Below are positions 59,848 through 64,000 of a DNA stretch of 64,000 nucleotides, piece after piece. The notes beneath the pieces were generated by a model. It saw only the letters and a program-made list of their open reading frames with translations, ran no database searches and was not told where the DNA came from. Numbering within the stretch: position 1 is the stretch's first letter; each line of letters begins with the position of its first letter. The stretch lies in the NCBI RefSeq assembly GCF_031582965.1, contig NZ_CP134049.1:1612001-1676000 (forward strand), written 5' to 3'. Source of the stretch: Bacillus sp. NEB1478 (GTDB lineage: Bacteria > Bacillota > Bacilli > Bacillales > Fictibacillaceae). A program made the translations under genes and the position numbers.

Positions 59848-60582
59848 TTATTTTGGTGGATTGCCGTGCAGCACACTTCTCGCGATAAGCGGGTAATCAG
59901 TTATGATAGCCTGCGCACCCCATTTGAAAAAGTAATGCATCCATTTTTTCTGGTTAACTGTGTATGGTCTTACCGGAATATTATTTCTTTTAAAGCCCTC
60001 CATAATGTAAGGCTGAAGAGATTTATAGTGTGGATGTGCACTCTGCGAACATACAACCCTCACATATTCCCATGGTTCATAGATCCCAGCTGAATAAAGG
60101 GGAGCCGTTTCAATATAAGGGTTTAACTTTCTGATTTTTAATAAACTATAATGATTAAAGGAAGAAATCACTGTCCGCTTTTCCATTCCATAATAGCGTA
60201 GAAGTTCCAATGTTTTTTCTTCAAGCCCTTTGTATTCGATCTCGTTATTTTTTAATTCAACATTTAAAAGTAAGGGGAGTGGGGCAATCCATTGTAAAAA
60301 CATTTCGAGCGATGGGATATGTTCATTGCTGAATGATTTTGAAAACCAGCTCCCCGCGTCTATTTCTAATAGTTCTTCATATGTAAAATCAGCTACTTTT
60401 CCGTTCTTATTTGTTGTTCTGTCTATTTTCTCATCATGAATAATAACAGGAATACCATCTTTTGATAGCTGTACATCCAATTCAATGCCGTCAGCCCCAT
60501 CTTCATACGCTTTCTTAAATGCAGCCATCGTATTTTCTGGACAATCCTTGTTAGATCCTCTATGAGCAAAAATATAGGTCAT
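59848..60582 (-). CDS. Glycerophosphodiester phosphodiesterase (cytoplasmic, YqiK/UgpQ-like)
   Basis: Hydrolyses glycerophosphodiesters to glycerol 3-phosphate and an alcohol. 244 residues, TIM barrel without signal peptide. Catalytic and metal residues lie in IFAHRGSNKDCPENTMAAF, GIELDVQLSKDGIPVIIHD and NVELKN. ATG 60582 follows AAGGAG. It stands alone on the minus strand. Confidence 0.93.
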   Translation of the reverse strand: MTYIFAHRGSNKDCPENTMAAFKKAYEDGADGIELDVQLSKDGIPVIIHDEKIDRTTNKNGKVADFTYEELLEIDAGSWFSKSFSNEHIPSLEMFLQWIAPLPLLLNVELKNNEIEYKGLEEKTLELLRYYGMEKRTVISSFNHYSLLKIRKLNPYIETAPLYSAGIYEPWEYVRVVCSQSAHPHYKSLQPYIMEGFKRNNIPVRPYTVNQKKWMHYFFKWGAQAIITDYPLIARSVLHGNPPK

Positions 60583-60656
60583 GTTTTGAGCTCCTTCCTG
60601 TTATTTTTAATTTATTATGGATAGTATAGGTGAAAATATATGTGATGTGAAACAAA

Positions 60657-60690
60657 AGAAACCCCTCCTGAAAATACGAAGGAGGGGTGT
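60657..60690 (-). terminator. Terminator of the 59-residue basic protein gene
   Basis: ACCCCTCCT/AGGAGGGGT perfect stem (minus strand) followed by TTTCTTTT. Confidence 0.85.
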
Positions 60691-60692
60691 GT

Positions 60693-60872
60693 TTACTTTC
60701 GGCGTCTGCGCCGTAATTTTTTTCCGTCTTTTTTATGTTCTTCAACATTGGCTCCTTTTTCCGTAAGCCAGCGAATGAATACTAATTCTTTTTCTGTTAG
60801 AGACCGTTTCGTGAATTTTTCAAACTGAATGCGCAATTCAAGGTATCTTTGGGAAATTTCCGTTTCAGTCAC
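60693..60872 (-). CDS. Small basic protein, 59 residues, function unknown
   Basis: Begins with GTG 60872 behind GGGAGG: TETEISQRYLELRIQFEKF, then TKRSLTEKELVFIRWLTEKG and a strongly basic tail KKDGKKLRRRRRK. The middle looks helical and the tail may contact nucleic acid or acidic lipid. A good ribosome binding site and a perfect terminator right after the stop argue that it is real. I do not recognise the family with certainty. Small yqz-type proteins are common here. Confidence 0.72.
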   Translation of the reverse strand: MTETEISQRYLELRIQFEKFTKRSLTEKELVFIRWLTEKGANVEEHKKDGKKLRRRRRK

Positions 60873-61007
60873 AACTATCCCTCCCTAAATCTAGCTCTTC
60901 TTTAAATGATAAAATTCAGAAATGGGGTTGTCAATTTTTTCTAATCGTCAATTTTTGCAGAATTACAAAGAGAAATTGCACAAAATAAACAAAAGGAGTG
61001 GTTCTAT

Positions 61008-61346
61008 TTGAAGATTTCAATCAAATTATTTTCAATTTTGTTAGCTGTTTTTCTAATGTTTTCCATTGCAGCACCAATTGGTCATGCTGCCTATCCTGGT
61101 ATGCAAGAACCGGCATATGCAAAATGGGGAAGACTTGCTGTTTTTGAAACAGGAAAACGTTATCCTGACTATCAGATTGTAGACTATTTATATATGGGTC
61201 GAAATTTGGCACAAAACGGAGATAATGTCGAACGATTTAAGTTATGGCTTAGAAAAGGTTCAGCAGAAAAAGGAGTCGTGATCACTATTACTTTAACACC
61301 GCAGCGGACATTTAAAAGTATTACATTCCAAGAAACAGCTCGATGA
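61008..61346 (+). CDS. Secreted DUF3889 protein
   Basis: 112 residues, starting with TTG behind AAAGGAG. A clear signal peptide (LFSILLAVFLMFSIAAPIGHAA) precedes a small domain with YAKWGRLAVFETGKRYP and IVDYLYMGRNL, characteristic of DUF3889 proteins of Bacillus. Function unknown. Convergent with proC. Confidence 0.85.
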   Translation: MKISIKLFSILLAVFLMFSIAAPIGHAAYPGMQEPAYAKWGRLAVFETGKRYPDYQIVDYLYMGRNLAQNGDNVERFKLWLRKGSAEKGVVITITLTPQRTFKSITFQETAR

Positions 61347-61350
61347 AAAA

Positions 61351-62166
61351 TTACATGCTTCCTAGCTCTTCTGATCTTTTTACTGCTTTTTTAATACATG
61401 CTAAGAAAGCGTCCTGAACTTGGTATTGATCGAGTGTGCCAATCCCTGCTTCAGTTGTTCCGCCAGGGCTTGTTACTTTTTTCCGGAGCTCTATCGGCGA
61501 TACAGCCGTTGATTTTAGCATTAGTGATGCACCTAGCAATGTTTGTGAGATCAAGTTTCTCGCTTCTTCCTCGGACAAACTCAGTTCTTCAGCCGCTTTT
61601 TGCATCGCTTCGGCAATATAATAGACGTAAGCTGGACCGCTTCCGGAAAGTCCTGTAACAATATGAAGTTTTTCTTCAGCGACATGTGTGACAGTACCGA
61701 TTGTCTCAAACAGTTCAAACGCTTTTTTCACATGTTGATCGGTTGCGAACTTTCCGTTGGATAGGGCTGTTGCTGAATAGCCGATTGCTGCAGAAGTATT
61801 CGGCATTGCCCGTATCACTGGATTTTCTTTTTTTGTCCATTCAGTGATATTTGAAGTAGAGATTCCTGCCATCACAGAAATAATTAGTTGTTCTTTTTGA
61901 ATAAAAGGCTGCAGGCTTTTAATTGCTTCACGAGCATCTTTAGGTTTTACAGCTAGAATGATGATATCAGCATCATTGATCGTATCTTTAATATTTACCG
62001 ACAAAGAGACACCGTATTTTAATCGAAGATCTTGAAGCCGTTCCTTGTTGGAGCGGTTTTTGATCGTGAGGTGCTGAGCCAGCCACTTGTTTGTTTTCAG
62101 CATTCCTTCCATAACTGCTTCAGCCATTGCACCTGCACCAATAAACGCTATTTTTTCTTTGTTCAC
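61351..62166 (-). CDS. proC: Pyrroline-5-carboxylate reductase
   Basis: Last step of proline synthesis, NAD(P)H-dependent. 271 residues: Rossmann motif IAFIGAGAMAEAVMEGML, VKPKDA, and the C-terminal helical domain with GLSGSGPAYVYYIAEAM and VTSPGGTTEAGI. GTG 62166 follows GAGGAGGGA. The long upstream frame is an artefact of reading through the T-box. It is regulated by that T-box. Orthologue of B. subtilis proI/yqjO by synteny with yqjP and yqjQ. Confidence 0.95.
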   Translation of the reverse strand: MNKEKIAFIGAGAMAEAVMEGMLKTNKWLAQHLTIKNRSNKERLQDLRLKYGVSLSVNIKDTINDADIIILAVKPKDAREAIKSLQPFIQKEQLIISVMAGISTSNITEWTKKENPVIRAMPNTSAAIGYSATALSNGKFATDQHVKKAFELFETIGTVTHVAEEKLHIVTGLSGSGPAYVYYIAEAMQKAAEELSLSEEEARNLISQTLLGASLMLKSTAVSPIELRKKVTSPGGTTEAGIGTLDQYQVQDAFLACIKKAVKRSEELGSM

Positions 62167-62193
62167 GACAGATCCCTCCTCAAATTTGAGTAT

Positions 62194-62415
62194 AAAAAAA
62201 CTCCCAGTCCTTGTATTAAAGGACGGATGGGAGTGATCCGTGGTACCACCTTCATTGGCAAAAGTGCTGCCCGCTCGAAGTGTCTTTATCACAGAACTGC
62301 GCCGGATTTCTCCGAATGCTCCAGGGGCAGGTTCAGCAATTCCTGACCGGTGAAACCTTGCAGCCTCTGGGTCTCACTCTCTTTAACGGAGGATAAATGC
62401 TTACTAATCCCTTTC
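62194..62415 (-). promoter_or_regulatory. T-box riboswitch (proline, CCU specifier) controlling proC
   Basis: On the minus strand: Stem I with S-turn-like ATTAGTAAG, distal AAAGAGAGTGA and loop AGGCTGCAAGG (GTGA.ACC/GGT.TCAC stem). The specifier loop GAACCTG contains CCT (plus-strand 62329-62331). Then the T-box AAGGTGGTACCACGG (62238-62252) and a terminator ACTCCCATCCGTCC/GGACTGGGAGT plus seven T (62194-62234). The Pro codon agrees with the downstream gene. Confidence 0.93.
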
Positions 62416-62421
62416 AATGCA

Positions 62422-62427
62422 ATTATA
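62422..62427 (-). promoter_or_regulatory. -10 element for the T-box/proC transcript
   Basis: TATAAT on the minus strand just upstream of Stem I. The -35 is unclear. Confidence 0.4.
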
Positions 62428-62525
62428 TTCTCGAACAATTGGCAATTTTCATTTTATATTTTAAAAGACATTATGCTATGATTTCTATATGTATGTCAAT
62501 AAGTTATTTTAATTTGGAGGAAAAG

Positions 62526-63503
62526 ATGACAAAAGCTGATACTATTATCCCAATAACTCTCCCTACTCCTTTTGATGTAGGTCCTGTCAATTGTTTTCTC
62601 CTTAAAGGCGATGCCGCAACGCTCATAGACTGCGGTCCAAAAACACAAGAGGCGAGGGAAACTCTTCTTGCTTCCTTAAAAGAGCACGGTTTGAAATTTA
62701 AAGATCTGAATCAATATATTTGTACCCATTATCATCCAGATCATGCTGGATTATCAAAAGAAATTCAAGATGCTGGTGTACAGACTATCATGCTGAAGGA
62801 AGCTGTTCCGTATGTAAGTGGAGACAGTGAATTTTTAGAGTGGACAGACTCCTTTTATACGAAGCTTTACAGCCATTTTGGTGTACCTGATGCATTGGGC
62901 AGAATGGAATTAGTGAAATTAAGAAAATTGCGATCGTTCATGAGCACTTTTACACCAGATTTAACAGCGCTTCCTGATGATCCAGTACCTGGCCATGAAG
63001 GTTTTATCTTTCTAAAAACACCTGGTCATGCTCCTGACCATTTATCGCTTTATCATAAAGAACAAGGGATTTTTATCGGAGGAGATGTACTATTACCCCA
63101 TATTTCTTCCAACGCTCTCTTAGAACCTCCTCCACTTCGCGAGACGGAGAGGCCTAAAACATTGCTTCAATATCGTGAAACATTAAAAAATCTGTTAACA
63201 TTAAATCTAAGAACGGTTTTTCCAGGTCACGGAGAGCCTTTTTCAAATGCCAATGATTTGATTCGAAAGCGACTTCATGATCAAAATGAACGGGCAAAAA
63301 CAATCGAAAACTTGTTAGGTCAAGATTCATTAACCGTTTTTGATCTTTGTGTGCGTCTTTTTCCTAAATTATTTGAAAGACAGCTTGGGCTTGTCGTTTC
63401 AGAAATAGCCGGGCATCTGGATTTGCTTTTGGAGGAAGGCCGGATTATGAAGGATGAAAATCAAGGTTTATTTTATTTCAGCCAGACAGGAGCAATACGA
63501 TGA
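62526..63503 (+). CDS. yqjP: Metallo-beta-lactamase-fold hydrolase (YqjP)
   Basis: 325 residues. The MBL metal motif THYHPDHAG, then TPGHAPDHLSLY and FIGGDVLL supply further ligands, with VFPGHGEPF. A C-terminal winged-helix-like extension (FDLCVRLFPKLFERQLGL) resembles the LACTB2/glyoxalase II group. Substrate unknown. ATG 62526 follows GGAGG. An upstream in-frame extension crosses the promoter region and is rejected. Confidence 0.9.
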   Translation: MTKADTIIPITLPTPFDVGPVNCFLLKGDAATLIDCGPKTQEARETLLASLKEHGLKFKDLNQYICTHYHPDHAGLSKEIQDAGVQTIMLKEAVPYVSGDSEFLEWTDSFYTKLYSHFGVPDALGRMELVKLRKLRSFMSTFTPDLTALPDDPVPGHEGFIFLKTPGHAPDHLSLYHKEQGIFIGGDVLLPHISSNALLEPPPLRETERPKTLLQYRETLKNLLTLNLRTVFPGHGEPFSNANDLIRKRLHDQNERAKTIENLLGQDSLTVFDLCVRLFPKLFERQLGLVVSEIAGHLDLLLEEGRIMKDENQGLFYFSQTGAIR

Positions 63504-64000
63504 GTTCACTTGAAAATAAAATTGTTGCGATTACAGGTGCGTCAGGTGGATTAGGCGCACACTTAGCTATGGATGTTGCTAAAAGAAAAGGTCTTCCGGT
63601 TCTGCTTGCGAGAAGGGAAGAACAGCTGAAAATTGTTCAAGAAACGATTTTTCAGGCGACAGGGATTAAGGCACCCTATTATACGCTGGATGTTTCAAAT
63701 CAAGAAAACGTTCGAGATGTCTTTCAGAATGTTTTTACAGATCTTCAAGAGGTACATATTCTAGTAAATAACGCTGGATTTGGTGTGTTCGAGGAATTTG
63801 CTGAGTCTGATTGGCAGACTGTAGAGAGTATGTTTTCAACGAACGTGCTTGGATTGATGGCTTGTACACAGGCTGTTCTTCCATACATGCTTCAAAAAGG
63901 CTTCGGCCAGATTATTAATATCGCTTCTCAAGCAGGCAAAATTTCAACGCCAAAATCAAGTGTATATGCTGCCACAAAGCATGCAGTTCTTGGTTTTTCG
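63500..64000 (+). CDS. yqjQ: Short-chain dehydrogenase/reductase (YqjQ), 3'-truncated by window
   Basis: Open to the end of the window: about 167 residues seen of a usual 250-260. N-terminal cofactor motif TGASGGLGAHLA, NNAGFGVF, catalytic Ser region NIASQAGK, and YAATK with catalytic Tyr and Lys are all present. ATG 63500 overlaps the yqjP stop (ATGA), indicating translational coupling. Substrate unknown. Confidence 0.92.
   Translation, partial: MSSLENKIVAITGASGGLGAHLAMDVAKRKGLPVLLARREEQLKIVQETIFQATGIKAPYYTLDVSNQENVRDVFQNVFTDLQEVHILVNNAGFGVFEEFAESDWQTVESMFSTNVLGLMACTQAVLPYMLQKGFGQIINIASQAGKISTPKSSVYAATKHAVLGFS

Noticed and set aside
62167..62292. N-terminal extension of ProC
   Set aside because: It translates the T-box terminator. 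The GTG at 62166 has the correct binding site and length.

Overview
The window is a chromosomal segment of a low-GC, endospore-forming Bacillaceae bacterium. The evidence is a complete spoIIIAA-AH operon, spoIVB, spo0A, a spore photoproduct lyase, and gene order that largely follows the Bacillus subtilis yqh-yqi-yqj region. The OLE RNA/oapA pair, a class II (B12-dependent) ribonucleotide reductase and a split methylmalonyl-CoA mutase fit an environmental or extremotolerant relative such as Fictibacillus or the alkaliphilic bacilli. The genus is inference only. No rRNA, tRNA, insertion sequence, prophage or CRISPR array was seen.

Layout. 1-3000: end of gcvPB, a 21-bp-period repeat array, a rhodanese and lipM (lipoate assembly for glycine cleavage). 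3200-7530: nrdJ interrupted by a 469-nt group I intron, then splB. 7620-13290: mntR, patatin, yqhP, yqhQ, yqhR, aroQ, an Xaa-Pro peptidase and efp. 13738-18788: spoIIIA operon behind a sigma-E-like promoter. 19050-21344: accB, accC and an Asp23-family gene, with a possible FapR operator at the accB start site. 21520-29305: nusB, folD, xseA, xseB, ispA, OLE RNA, oapA, dxs and the TlyA-type methylase. 29694-34330: argR, recN, spoIVB, spo0A. 34779-44915: BkdR and its sigma-54-dependent branched-chain keto acid operon. 45069-49962: bacilliredoxin, Nudix hydrolase, arginine-type ABC transporter with ARG boxes, aromatic acid exporter family protein, L,D-transpeptidase. 50128-55601: the miniprotein gene prli42 and a methylmalonyl-CoA cluster with a cobalamin-domain/epimerase fusion. 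55796-64000: MarR regulator, Pol IV, PAP2, NamA, GDPD, a 59-residue basic protein, DUF3889, proC behind a proline T-box, a metallo-beta-lactamase-fold protein and an SDR cut by the window end.

How genes work together. BkdR activates the operon that converts branched-chain keto acids to acyl-CoAs for branched fatty acids. Valine and isoleucine products can feed propionyl-CoA carboxylase, epimerase and mutase. ArgR, encoded at 29.7 kb, probably controls the transporter at 46 kb. Two separate adenosylcobalamin enzymes (NrdJ and the mutase) make B12 important here.

The most notable elements are the intron inside the conserved PTG/STGT motif of nrdJ, OLE RNA with its membrane partner OapA, three 21-bp-period intergenic arrays of unrelated sequence, and a pair of dispersed repeats of about 245 and 320 bp. 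OLE RNA and group I introns are known classes. I did not find a wholly new system that I could defend.
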